Part shown: piece by piece, positions 40,002-49,817 of the stretch
Position numbering within the stretch: the stretch's first letter is position 1
Layout of the letters: the number at the start of each line of letters is the position of its first letter
NCBI GenBank assembly: GCA_009731375.1
Contig: BJOX01000215.1
Coordinates: 612,583 to 676,582, forward strand
DNA from: Paulinella micropora
Taxonomy: Eukaryota; Cercozoa; Imbricatea; Euglyphida
Direction of reading: 5' to 3'
DNA: 64,000 nucleotides
Made by a program: the position numbers and the translations under genes
The notes under the pieces: generated by a model
Databases searched by the model: none
What the model was told of the DNA's origin: nothing
What the model saw: the letters and a program-made list of their open reading frames with translations, nothing else

Positions 40002-40092
40002 CACGAACCCTCCCCCCTCCCTCCCTTCGCTCTCCTCTCCTTAATACACAATCCGCGCGGAGTAAGGGCCGGGAGGAGGAGGCAGGCGTGAA

Positions 40093-41175
40093 ATGAGTAC
40101 GGTGCAAATAATGCTTACCAGCTACCAGCTGCGCAAAGATGGCAGCGTGGAACCTGTCAACGAGAATTATGAATTGAAAGCCCCAAATGGCTCGAAGAAC
40201 GTAACTATCGCAAATGTAAAGAAGGAGCTGAAGGTGCATGATAGCGTTTGTCTGCGTCAATCAGACACAAAGGCTACGTGGTGCAAGCACCGCGGGGACA
40301 AGGTCATCCCAAGCTGGTGGTGGAGTGATACAACAACAGACGGACCGCAGAGTGTTCCGCTTGAACTGCGGAGCTACACCTTTGAAAAAAAGTTGTTTGG
40401 CACAGTTGGCGAAGGGCAGGTCGAAGTTACGATTGCCAAGAACAAATACTTTTCCCACACAAAACCGGAAGCGGTCAAGGAGCAATTGCAGCCGTCTTTG
40501 AATTTTCTGCCGGTCGTGTCAGGAGCGAAAAGCACCTCCTCCTTGGCCAGCCCACGGGAGAAGCAGATGTTTCAAGCAGGCTTGCTTTTCCATAACTCGC
40601 CGGTCCTGGTCCCAAGCATGTTTTACGAGCCATTTCACATTTGGCAAGCACCGAGCTACTGGGCAGCGCTGTCGGAAGCGCTGCAGTACATAGTCGTCAA
40701 CCGGAAAGGCACCCCTGCCTGCGGCAACAACACACTGAAAGAGCTGGTCCAATTGGACGAGGAGTTGAGCCGCGCATTGCAAAGGCGAGCACGCATCTTT
40801 CGGGCGCTGCCACGCACCCGTGCTACTCTCTCTGCCGTCGTCCCGTTGCCGGACAGCGCCAATGTGTTGGGACACTTCCTGCGCCAGTGGCTGCAACGCG
40901 GAGAAAACCCGCTTCCCGCAACCTGGAAACAAGTTATGCTTGCGTAACCCCGCCAAAGGGACTGGCAGGAATGGTGCAGGGCGCTGGGGCCGCAGGCCGT
41001 GCGCTGTGTCATGGCGCTCCTCCGCGAATACGGTATCTCGGCGGAGGTCTTGAATATCAACGAGCAGCTCAATGCTTGGCTGTCACAGGTGAACAAGAGC
41101 CTGGAGAGGCGCACAGAACGGGGTGAGCTCTGCCAATATTGCCAGACTGATTTGCAGCCGTCAGAACTTTTATAA
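40093..41175 (+). CDS. Unknown protein, paralogue of the 52-kb gene, with an in-frame TAA
   Basis: An ATG at 40093 opens 284 codons to TAA 40945-40947. In the same frame, without any shift, the protein resumes (WCRALGPQAVRCVMALLREY) to TAA 41173-41175. This second part matches the end of the paralogue at 51784-52940 (GPQAVRCVMACLREYGISAE), including a final CQYC motif. The shared first part has CLRQSD, TWCKHRGDKVIP and PLELRSYTFEKK. The protein is soluble, with conserved Cys/His that may bind metal. The stop is a mutation, an error or a readthrough site. No family is recognised. Confidence 0.7.
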
Positions 41176-41200
41176 AATATATATATATATATATATATTA
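41172..41200. repeat. AT dinucleotide repeat
   Basis: About ten TA units directly follow the stop codon of the preceding gene. Confidence 0.9.
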
Positions 41201-41303
41201 CTACTAAATTTTTCCTTTCCTTTCTTTTTTCTTTTCCCTCACCTAGTGAAACAAGAAGAAAATTAAAATGATCATCATTTTTACCGCCCATTCCCCCCTC
41301 CCT

Positions 41304-41819
41304 TCAATATTGTCTTGCGAGCCAAAATGTCTCCGTCACGAGATCTCTGCCTGTTTTTTTTTTCAACCTTTCCGCCTGTTGTTTCAGTTCGGAAGGCACA
41401 TGTTCTAAAGCCTCATGCAGCTCTTGCTCTGCACTTTTGTATGCCTTGTACGAGGGTGTGGTGATGCCTTGTTGAATCAGATCGTTCAGAGCTTCGCCTA
41501 ATTTCATCAGCTTTCCGCTATCCGTAGTAGTAGTGGTGTTACCCATAGTGTCATGTGGGTGCGGGCTGGTGGGGCGCCATGTGGCATTCTGCTGCTGCCG
41601 CTCGGCATGTAGCGCGCCTTGCACAAAGAAGTACAGGCAGGCATTGCGGCCTCCTTCCGACCTCGTCGCCCAATTCTTCAGCAGTTTGTCGCCCAACTCT
41701 TTGTCTTCCATCTCAGCAATGTCAGTCTGCGTGAGACGTATGCCAAAGTGTCCTCCGTGTTTTGTGTGTTCTGTCCAAAAAACTTTGGCGATCCGGCCGA
41801 CGTCTTCTGGGTTGGCCAT
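41304..41819 (-). CDS. Unknown 171-residue protein
   Basis: ATG 41819 to TAG 41304 encodes a soluble, charged protein. The N-terminal 85 residues look globular, a Thr-rich linker (MGNTTTTTDS) follows, and the C-terminus is a helical, coiled-coil-like region. An alternative upstream TTG is not needed. No family is recognised. It is divergent from the primase at 42044. Confidence 0.55.
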   Translation of the reverse strand: MANPEDVGRIAKVFWTEHTKHGGHFGIRLTQTDIAEMEDKELGDKLLKNWATRSEGGRNACLYFFVQGALHAERQQQNATWRPTSPHPHDTMGNTTTTTDSGKLMKLGEALNDLIQQGITTPSYKAYKSAEQELHEALEHVPSELKQQAERLKKKTGRDLVTETFWLARQY

Positions 41820-42043
41820 TCCTATCCAGTGCGGTGAACCCCCCAAAAATCTTCCTCTTTAACCAAAGAACACCCAGGGTTGGGCCGGGGGGGGGGGATG
41901 CACGCCGCCCCTCTCCTCCCTCTTCCCTCTCCCCCCTTCTTCCCTCCCCCCCCCCCTTTGCCTTTTCTCTCTCACTCACTCTCTCTCTCCTTGCTCTTTA
42001 GAAAAGAAATAAAAGCAGAAAGTCAACCCTCCCCTCCCCCCCA
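41820..42043. promoter_or_regulatory. Divergent intergenic region with G-run and C-runs
   Basis: The G-run at 41886-41897 lies upstream of the minus-strand gene and C-rich runs at 41922-41960 lie upstream of the plus-strand primase, so both genes have poly-C on their coding strand before the ATG. No TATA box is clear. Confidence 0.45.
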
Positions 42044-43866
42044 ATGCCCACCCAGCAAGCGGATTCCTTGCTCCAAGCCCGACGGTGGGCTCAAGAGATC
42101 CGCGACGTGCTAAAATCGGCTTCTACTCGCGTGACCGAGCAAAAGATCAAAAAACCAAACTTTACACTCATGAGTGGGGGCAGGCTGCACCTGACCCCCT
42201 CCGAGGAAAGGCGCGTGGCCGGCCTGCTGCGCAAATTGGCACAGAGCCCACACACCGCGCAACTCAACCGGTTCGCCCTGGTACAGGTCATTCAAGACCC
42301 ATCTGCCCTCATCGTGGACCTGGACGGCAAGGAGAGTCCGCAGCTGACGCCCGAGCGCTTCTTGGACTTTCTACGCTGCTTCCTCGTCGTGCTATCGCGA
42401 CGCATCATTGTCCGCCTAGTCGCGGAGGGCGCGCGAAGCCTCGACCAGGCCTGGGCCGCCTGCACCGCACACATCCTGCAAAGCCACGGCCAAGTGAAAA
42501 AGGGGCAGAATCAGATCTACAACAAACTGTCTTACCACCTGGTCTTCCCACGCCTAGCCCTAGGGTGGGCCGATGCGGGGCTCCTCGTGTGCCACACGGT
42601 CGAGGACCTTTTGTGCCTATTTCCGGCCTTCGCGGACCTCAACCTCTCCACCATCGTCGACCTTACCATCTACAAAAAGGGAGGAGGCATGTGTCGCTAC
42701 CCGTTCTGCGATAAGGCCGAACGCAGGCCGTGCGAAGCCTGCTTGCAGGCACCCCCACCCGAAGGCGGGCTCTGCCTCTACGGCCCTTCTTGCCACAAGC
42801 CAGCCTACGCCAAGCGACCGCTCATGCCCTTTGGACGCTACGACCTCCGCAGCCCCAGCTCCAGCTCCAGCTCCTCGTCCTCTTCTTCTACTTCCCACAC
42901 ACCTGACCTCCAAGACCCTTCGCAAGAGCTTCTCGCCACCAGCCTCAGCTTCTCCCCCGCCCGGCATATGACCGACCTCGAGCTGGACGAGTTCGTCGCG
43001 CTGTGCAGCGTCGGCGAGACCGAAGCCACGCGGGCGGGTCCTGCCTGGCGCCAGTTGGACGCCGAGGCGCTTTTCGGCGCGCGGCGCAAAAAGCCCGCGC
43101 CGCGCAACCGGGCTGCCACCGCCGCCGCCTCTTCTTCATCCTCTCTTCTTCCTCCTCCTCCTCCTCCTCCTCCTCACCGGAGTCGCCGTCGCCGTCGTCG
43201 TCTTCGTCTTCGTCTTCGTCGTCGTCGTCGGGTGCGCAACCCAGCCCGTGCCCCGTTGCCCAGCTGCCTTGGGGCTCCGAACTCACGGGGCAGATCAGTC
43301 TGGCGCCCCTGTCGGCGCCAGAGGAGGGCGCAGGCTTGCCCGTCCACGTCACCATCGGCGCACACGGCTCTTACACCCGGGCGCAGATGAGGGGCCTCCT
43401 ACTAGCACATGCGGCGCCTTACCTGGGGGAAAGCGCCCGATTCGAAAACATCACTTGGGACCCCCAGGGCTGTATCCAACCCTACACTACCAAAAACACC
43501 GCCATCTGCCCGTTCCAGAACGCCCGGGAACGAACGGCCCGCTGCCACTCCAGCAACCGCCTACTCGTCAAACTGTGCCTGACAGAGCTGATCCTCATCT
43601 GCTTCAATGGCAAATGCACTCGCCACGTCTCCAAGGCTCGCCTCCTGCTGCCCGAAGCTACACGCTACAAGCTCCTGCTCGCGCAGCCCCGCTCCGTCTC
43701 CCTGCCCTTGCCCTCGCCTTTGCCCTCGCCTTTGCCCCAAGACTCGACCGCCGTTCCAACGGGCTCTCCGTACGAAGAAGAGGAAATACCTTCGGGCAAA
43801 AAAGGAAAAGAACAGAAAGTCGAGAACAAGCACGATGACCAAGGTCCTTCCCCGCCAAAAGAATAA
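42044..43866 (+). CDS. UL52/PrimPol-like DNA primase (second primase), frameshifted
   Basis: An ATG at 42044 starts a primase with all three archaeo-eukaryotic motifs: DxD in ALIVDLDGKES near residue 92, S-x-H in KLSYHLVFP near 168, and STIVDLTIYKKGGGMCRYPF near 208. Cys-rich segments follow (CRYPFCDK, CEACL). In a serine-rich linker at about 43130-43220 the reading frame must change; the frame that continues to 43390 is Arg-rich junk. The other frame, ending at TAA 43866, carries a UL52-like zinc cluster (AICPFQNARERTARCHSS ... ICFNGKCTRHV). It should make RNA or DNA primers. It is followed after eight bases by the zinc-linker gene and then the UL9-like helicase, as in the fused locus at 778-5841. 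Confidence 0.82.
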
Positions 43867-43874
43867 TCCAAGTC

Positions 43875-44564
43875 ATGTTCCCTTTTTATCCGAGGGCTAG
43901 TATTGCTTGCTTGCCTTTTGTGTCTGCAGATGATGATGTCGATGATGATGTTGATGATGCACTGGAGCCTTGCTCGCCAGTGCGCGAGCGGCCCCCGCGT
44001 GCAATCCGCCCTCCCTCCTCTGGGAGCCCTCCGCGACGTGGCGCTCTCGCATGCGTGCGAGAGCGCCACGTCGCGGAAATACAACAGCTGGTCACCCAGC
44101 GACACGCTGAGCTAAAGGGGCTTCTCGAAAAGGCAGGTTGGCCCTTGCTGTGTTACAGCCACCTGCGCCATGTCAAAACAGAGTGGGCAACTCAACAATC
44201 TGTCGAGGGCAGCACGGATTATACCCGTACCGACATTTTCGAAGTTCCTTGCCCCAGCTGCCCTCAACACCAAAACCGGCGCCTTGTTCGGAGAGACCAG
44301 CAAGCTTGGTGGTTGTATCGGTGTGAAGCCTGTCAAGCAAGCAAAGGAGACAATGCGTCTTCACAGCCAAAGGAGGAGTTTCTGTTTGCACCCGCAGAGC
44401 ACCTAGTTGATGCAAGCTACACACAAGAGGGAAAGAGGAGCTACAAGAACAAACCAAGCAAACCCTGCCAGACCGACGATGATGACGACGACGACGAAGA
44501 CGCTCAGGAACCACAAGACAAGAATGCAGACAGGTCCTCCTTTTGCAGAAGCTCCAAAATGTGA
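43875..44564 (+). CDS. Zinc-linker protein homologous to the middle of the primase-helicase fusion
   Basis: The 229-residue product has RTDIFEVPCPSCP ... QQAWWLYRCEACQ, matching RTDEFLVPCPDCP ... LQAWWLQACSLC of the fusion protein; a preceding helix (ELKGLLEKAGWP) also matches (ELQSFLEEEAGWP). The paired CxxC motifs suggest one zinc ion. Acidic tracts flank the domain. Lying between a primase and a UL9-like helicase, it probably bridges the two. The ATG at 43875 is 8 bases after the primase stop. A 21-bp-arm hairpin is embedded near the N-terminus. Confidence 0.75.
   Translation: MFPFYPRASIACLPFVSADDDVDDDVDDALEPCSPVRERPPRAIRPPSSGSPPRRGALACVRERHVAEIQQLVTQRHAELKGLLEKAGWPLLCYSHLRHVKTEWATQQSVEGSTDYTRTDIFEVPCPSCPQHQNRRLVRRDQQAWWLYRCEACQASKGDNASSQPKEEFLFAPAEHLVDASYTQEGKRSYKNKPSKPCQTDDDDDDDEDAQEPQDKNADRSSFCRSSKM
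44031..44076. repeat. Perfect hairpin, 21-bp arms, 4-base loop, inside coding sequence
   Basis: The arm at 44031-44051 and the arm at 44056-44076 are exact reverse complements around TGCG. This is the strongest simple hairpin in the window and lies within the zinc-linker gene. Confidence 0.9.
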
Positions 44565-45063
44565 CGTGTGGATTGCGGAGATAGATACCAGAGAGGGGGG
44601 GGAGGGGGGGGAAGGGGAGCAAGAACGCAATGTGTTTTATTAGGATTTTGCGTCGTGCCCCCCCCCCCCCCCCCCTTCCTTTGTTCTCCTTTCCCTCCTG
44701 GCAAGCAATCTTTATGTGTTTGAACGCGATGTGTTTGCATGCCCCCCCTCCCCCGCCACCACCAATACTATCCTCTCCCTGCACAATCCCCCCTGCACCT
44801 TGGACGAGCGGGTGCTCCGAGGGGCCAGGGGTGCGCTGGAGCGGGGGGTCTTGGAGATTTTTTGCGCGCCCGCACCTGCTCGGGGGGCCGAGCACCCGCT
44901 CGGTCGCGGCAGGGGGGGGGGTGTGCAGGCCGCGCCGAAAGGAGATTTGATTGAGTTTCCGCCACCCCCGGGGATTGCGCGGCTGCTGCTGGGGGGCAAA
45001 GAGGAACTGACGAGCTGTGTGATATGAAGGGCTCAGGGAGAAAGGGAGGATCCAAGAGGAGTC
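44565..45063 (+). other. Region between the zinc-linker and UL9-like genes
   Basis: It holds G- and C-runs (about 44596-44685) and an open frame from ATG 44716 to 45027 (103 codons) of doubtful reality. A 20-bp string ending in GGAGATTTGATT occurs at about 44932-44951 and again at about 45264-45283, immediately before the in-frame TAG of the next gene, suggesting a local duplication. Confidence 0.45.
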
Positions 45064-48000
45064 ATGCGTGTGTGTATTTTGTGTTGTGGCAGGCTATGGT
45101 CAGAAGGGGACGAAGACATCGGTGCACTGGGTGCCTTAGTGGAGCTACTGGAAGAAGAGGACGAGGACGAGCCTAAGGGCAAGAAAAAGGGACGCCTTGT
45201 AAGTGAAGTTTCTGGGCTGGTTTTGTACGAGAAAGCGGATCTGGGGCGGGTGGCGGAACTTATCGCCGAAAGGAGATTTGATTAGAGATACCGACTATAT
45301 TTGCACGACCTGTATACCTCCGTCAACGAGCGCGAGGGGCTGGAAGTGCATTACCGCGCGCCTCCCGGGGTCAAGACATGGCGAAAAGGAAACAGGTCCG
45401 TAGGGTCCCGAATGTATGCAGACACAGGTCTTCAAGGTGCACCAGCGGCCCTGCGGCGTCTGGTGCTGCACGGAGATACGGCGTTGCAGCTTCCCAATTC
45501 AGCGGGTTTCCTGTTGTACTGGCTGGCGTCTGAGCTGAAAGTTGCGCCATCTAAGAAGCTGAAGTCTTTGCAGGAATATGCCCAGCAACACGAAGAGTTC
45601 TTGCAGAGAGTCGGCAGTATGCTGGGGGTCGATTACATGGGCTGGAAAGATTATGGAGGAGCTCGTTCATGGAGGGAAGATGTTGTTGCTGCCGGGGGAT
45701 GCGGAGGAGAAAGGGGCCGGGACGTACCCGATGCTGGCAGACTTTATGCAGAGCCTGCGGGCGGCTACGAGGGGTCTGCGGTACTACTTCAAGAAGCTTT
45801 GGCGCTGGTGCTGCGCGCAGAAGGAAAGGTCCCGGAGCCCTGATGGGAAGATCAAGCTGCACAAGAGAACGGGGCGCTTTGTTCATTTTCTTACGGCCCA
45901 TTTTGAAGGCGAGATCATGAAGCGTTGTATTGACTTTGTGGGTCAGGCCAACGTGTCGGTGCTGGCGCACGATGTTTTGTACGTTCGCGGCCCCGCCTGC
46001 CGGGTAGAAGCGGCAGGGCTGAATGCTTATATTTGCGAGCGGGGCCCCCTGTCGGGGGTGGAGACGTCCAGACGCAATGCCAAGAAGATGAGAGTAAGGG
46101 GCAGGGCAGTGCCTGTGCCCACGTTGCTTCTTCCGAGCGTAGAATGGCGAGTATTTCTCGTGGACGAGCAGGCAGGCGACAGAGAGGCGCTGTACGCTCG
46201 GTACCAGTTGGAAGACGATGTACGGAAGTTTTTCGCGTTTTATATCGTGTACGCACGGGCCAGTGATTTGTACCTGATAAAAGAAACGGGCGAACGCGTG
46301 ATGCACCGGGTGTCGTTCGACAAGCACAGAGTACAGGTGATTAACGGGTTCACCGGGCTGGGCAAGACGGTGGTGGGCTTTGCCGCAGTCTGTGCGCTGC
46401 TAAGAGAAGACAGGCACGCGCGGGTGATCTGGGTCGTGGGCAGGGTTTCTCAGGCGCAGGATAGTACTCCGCGGCTAGAAGACTATCTGTCTGCCCACGG
46501 GCTGGGGCACATGAAGGTCTGTTTGTACGAGAAGGCCACACGCCAAGAGATTCGCGAAGCACAAATCCTGGAGATTCAACAAGAATCTATCTGGAAGATT
46601 ATCTTGCCGCAGAAGGGTGCAAATCAGGAACCAGAGATCTGGAGGCCGGACCTGGTGGTGTTGGACGAGGTACTGCTGATCTTGAGCCAGTCGGTGTGTG
46701 TGGAGACGAACGGGATGAAATTGCGGATCAACGACTCTGTGCTGAGGATGATTTGTGAAAGGGCCCCCCGGCTTTTGCTGCTGGACAAAGACTGCATGCG
46801 GACTTCGCACGTGAGGGACTTTCTGTTGTGTGAGGGAGGAGGCGTGTGTCGNNNNNNNNNNTCCGAGCGTAGAATGGCGAGTATTTCTCGTGGACGAGCA
46901 GGCAGGCGACAGAGAGGCGCTGTACGCTCGGTACCAGTTGGAAGACGATGTACGGAAGTTTTTCGCGTTTTATATCGTGTACGCACGGGCCAGTGATTTG
47001 TACCTGATAAAAGAAACGGGCGAACGCGTGATGCACCGGGTGTCGTTCGACAAGCACAGAGTACAGGTGATTAACGGGTTCACCGGGCTGGGCAAGACGG
47101 TGGTGGGCTTTGCCGCAGTCTGTGCGCTGCTAAGAGAAGACAGGCACGCGCGGGTGATCTGGGTCGTGGGCAGGGTTTCTCAGGCGCAGGATAGTACTCC
47201 GCGGCTAGAAGACTATCTGTCTGCCCACGGGCTGGGGCACATGAAGGTCTGTTTGTACGAGAAGGCCACACGGCAAGAGATTCGCGAAGCACAAATCCTG
47301 GAGATTCAACAAGAATCTATCTGGAAGATTATCTTGCCGCAGAAAGGTGCAAATCAGGAACCAGAGATCTGGAGGCCGGACCTGGTGGTGTTGGACGAGG
47401 TACTGCTGATCTTGAGCCAGTCGGTGTGCGTGGAGACGAACGGGATGAAATTGCGGATCAACGACTCTGTGCTGAGGATGATTTGTGAAAGGGCCCCCCG
47501 GCTTTTGTTGCTGGACAAAGACTGCATGCGGACTTCGCACGTGAGGGACTTTCTGTTGTGCGAGGGGGGAGGCGTGTGTCGCCAGCAGGGCAAGTTGTCG
47601 GAAGTGGAGGCGCAAAAGGAAATCCAATTCCATTGCTACACGTACGTGCCACCGCATCTACAACGGGGCCTGCAGGTCGTATCTGCGTATCAGGATTTTT
47701 TCCAGGGCATCGTGGACGGGATCCGGGCTGGGAAAAAGTTTATTGTTGCGTGTCAGACGCAGAAAGCCGCTGCGGCGCTCTATGACAGGCTGCAGGAAAT
47801 GTTCCCGCACCTGTGCCCCCGACGCCCCTGCGCGCCGGGTGGGGGCGGGGTAGAGTTTGTGCGCGAGACGGTGCCGCTGGACCCGCGCGAAAGAACCGCG
47901 GAGCAGCGAGAACTGGTTTCGAACGAAAACCGCCTTCGCGCAAGCTGGGCAGATGGTGCCTGCATCCGTCTGTTGGACGGACAGACCAGCAACTCCGGCG

Positions 48001-49673
48001 CCAAGTTTTTGATTCAGACGATTAACGACTTCTTCTCCGAAGAAGGCCCCAGGGGGCTGATCCACACCTCGCGCGTGAGCGTGTGCGTTGATATCCGGGT
48101 TTTGCTGGACTTGGTTTGTTTGCTCTGTGGTTACAGAAAGAAAATGTCGAGGTTCGGCCCCCCCGCGCGGGTCCTGTGCCAGATGCTCATGCGAGCCCGG
48201 AGGACGGTGGACCCCGTCGTGAAGGCCTATTTCGGGGAGGGGGGCCTGTCCAGTATTCCGCGGATGTTCGAAGGCATAGACGAGACCGTGTTGCCCTGGG
48301 AACACTGCTCCCAATTCCAGCGCTTGGATCGCAATTACTCGAGCAAAGAGCAGCGGATGCAGGCACTGTACAAAACTGCTCGCAAACCTAACCCCTGGAT
48401 GGCTTTAGACAGTGCCTATGCCTGGGGCGGCGAGGTGAAAAGAGACGGCAAGGTTATGGTAAGACAGGTTGCTAGCACTACCAAGCTTCGGCTGCTCGCG
48501 TGCCTGACCGAGTCTGCCAAGAGCGTAGGCGCGGCAATCTGGGGCTGGATCGTCGCGCAAGATATGGACATTGTTCTGCCTCCCCGCCTGAGCGAGGCTG
48601 AGCGGGAGGCTCTGAGGGCGGGAAGGCGGGGCGACGCGCAAGGGGGTGGCAGGGACGGCAGGCAAGAAGAAGAAGGAGGAGGAGGAGGAGGAGAAGAAGA
48701 AGAACAAGGGGAGCCAGAGGCAGAGATGCTGGATGAGAATGGCAGGGCAGAGCGCGCGCGGGCGCCCATGCTGCAGCCAGACGAAGTAGTTATCTGGCAC
48801 GGCATCTCCTGGTCGGAGCTGAAGGAGCAGAGCGTGCGGACACGAGTGGAGTTTCTCGAGAACAAAGAGCGTGAGCGTCTCTTCGACCACGAAGTAGCAG
48901 AGCTCGCAATCCTGCGCGTCCTGCAGCGCTACCCAGGGTCGCTGGAGAAATTCAAGAAATTACGCCGAGAGCTGTCTAAGGAGTTGGAAGAGCAAGGCGG
49001 TGACGAGATAGACGTGGGGTGGAGGGTTTGGAAATGGGTCAGGAGAATAAAGGCTTTGCTTGCACAGGCCAAGAAAGCCGTTGCGAGCCTTGACAACCTG
49101 TCGATTGTTTTGGGCCCCAAAACGGACGCCGTGCGGCTTGACGAAAAGACTGCCAAGCCCATCCCGATGAAGGCTGCCTCTGCTCTGGCCATGCACCGAG
49201 CCGTGAATCGCTTAGCCACGAAGGTTTTTGGAGCTGCCTCGCTTGAGCAGTTCTTGGCAGACTCCGAGACCGCTTATCCTTTATCCGTTCTGTATCAAAA
49301 AGAAAAGCTCTTGCGAAAACTAGCGCAGCAGGCGCGGGATGCACAGCCCGGGGTATCCGACGACAGGCAGGGCGAGAAGAGCAGCGCCAAGCAGCTAGCC
49401 AAATTTTTACTGTCCAACGTAGGTTACACGATGGTTGAAACATGCCAGAAGAAGCGCAGGCAGGTCGATGGAAAGCGGACCAGCTACAACACATTTACAA
49501 TCCAGAAGAAGCCTCAGGTCCATGACTGGGCTACTTTTCATGACAAGATGTGGGAGGAGAGCGGGGAGCGCGTCGAGAAGGCGGCGGCGGCCCGTCAGCA
49601 AAAGAAAAAGAGAAGAAGAAGCGGGACGGACAAGGAGCGCAAGCGCAAAAAGGCGCGGCGCGACAGGCAATGA
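45064..49673 (+). CDS. UL9-like origin-binding helicase (second locus), with stop, frameshift and contig overlap
   Basis: Reading starts at ATG 45064, meets an in-frame TAG at 45283-45285 and continues in the same frame to about 45655. It then changes frame near a GGAAAGATTATGG string and runs to TGA 49673. The helicase has Walker A (GFTGLGKTVVG), Walker B (LVVLDEVLLI), motif V (GLIHTSRVSVCVDIR) and motif VI (QMLMRARR), the UL9 pattern. A long C-terminal part includes an acidic insert and a basic tail (KKKRRRSGTDKERKRKKARR), probably a nuclear signal. Bases 46132-46851 are repeated at 46862-47581 after ten Ns; the copies differ at six synonymous positions, so this is a false duplication of contig ends. 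Motif VI reads RARR where the first locus has GRVR. Confidence 0.82.
46132..46851 (+). repeat. 720-bp duplicated contig end, copy 1 (copy 2 at 46862-47581)
   Basis: The two copies align without gaps and differ at six positions (about 0.8%), all silent. Ns at 46852-46861 separate them. Confidence 0.95.
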
Positions 49674-49817
49674 AAAAAAAAAAGCTTGTAATTAAAAAAT
49701 CTCGACTGGGAGTCTTATTCCCCGGGGAAATTTTTTTATCCATACTACTCATTCTAGGGCCGGGTTGCACTTTGTACATTCTGCGCTAGCCTGCCCAAAA
49801 AAATAGATTATGATCCT

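Noticed and set aside
40945-40947. Reassigned stop codon (alternative genetic code)
   Set aside because: TAA, TAG and TGA all end other genes here at plausible points, and the interrupted cases involve all three, so a simple reassignment does not fit.
43210-43390. Arg-rich tail of the first primase frame as a genuine C-terminus
   Set aside because: The alternative frame over the same bases leads into a UL52-like zinc cluster, which is what the family requires.
44716-45027. 103-codon open frame before the second UL9-like gene
   Set aside because: Composition is typical of GC-rich noncoding sequence here, with Pro/Arg/Gly runs; kept only as a note in the intergenic entry.
46862-47581. True tandem duplication of the UL9-like helicase core
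   Set aside because: The copies abut a 10-N scaffold gap and each joins smoothly to only one flank, as expected for overlapping contig ends.
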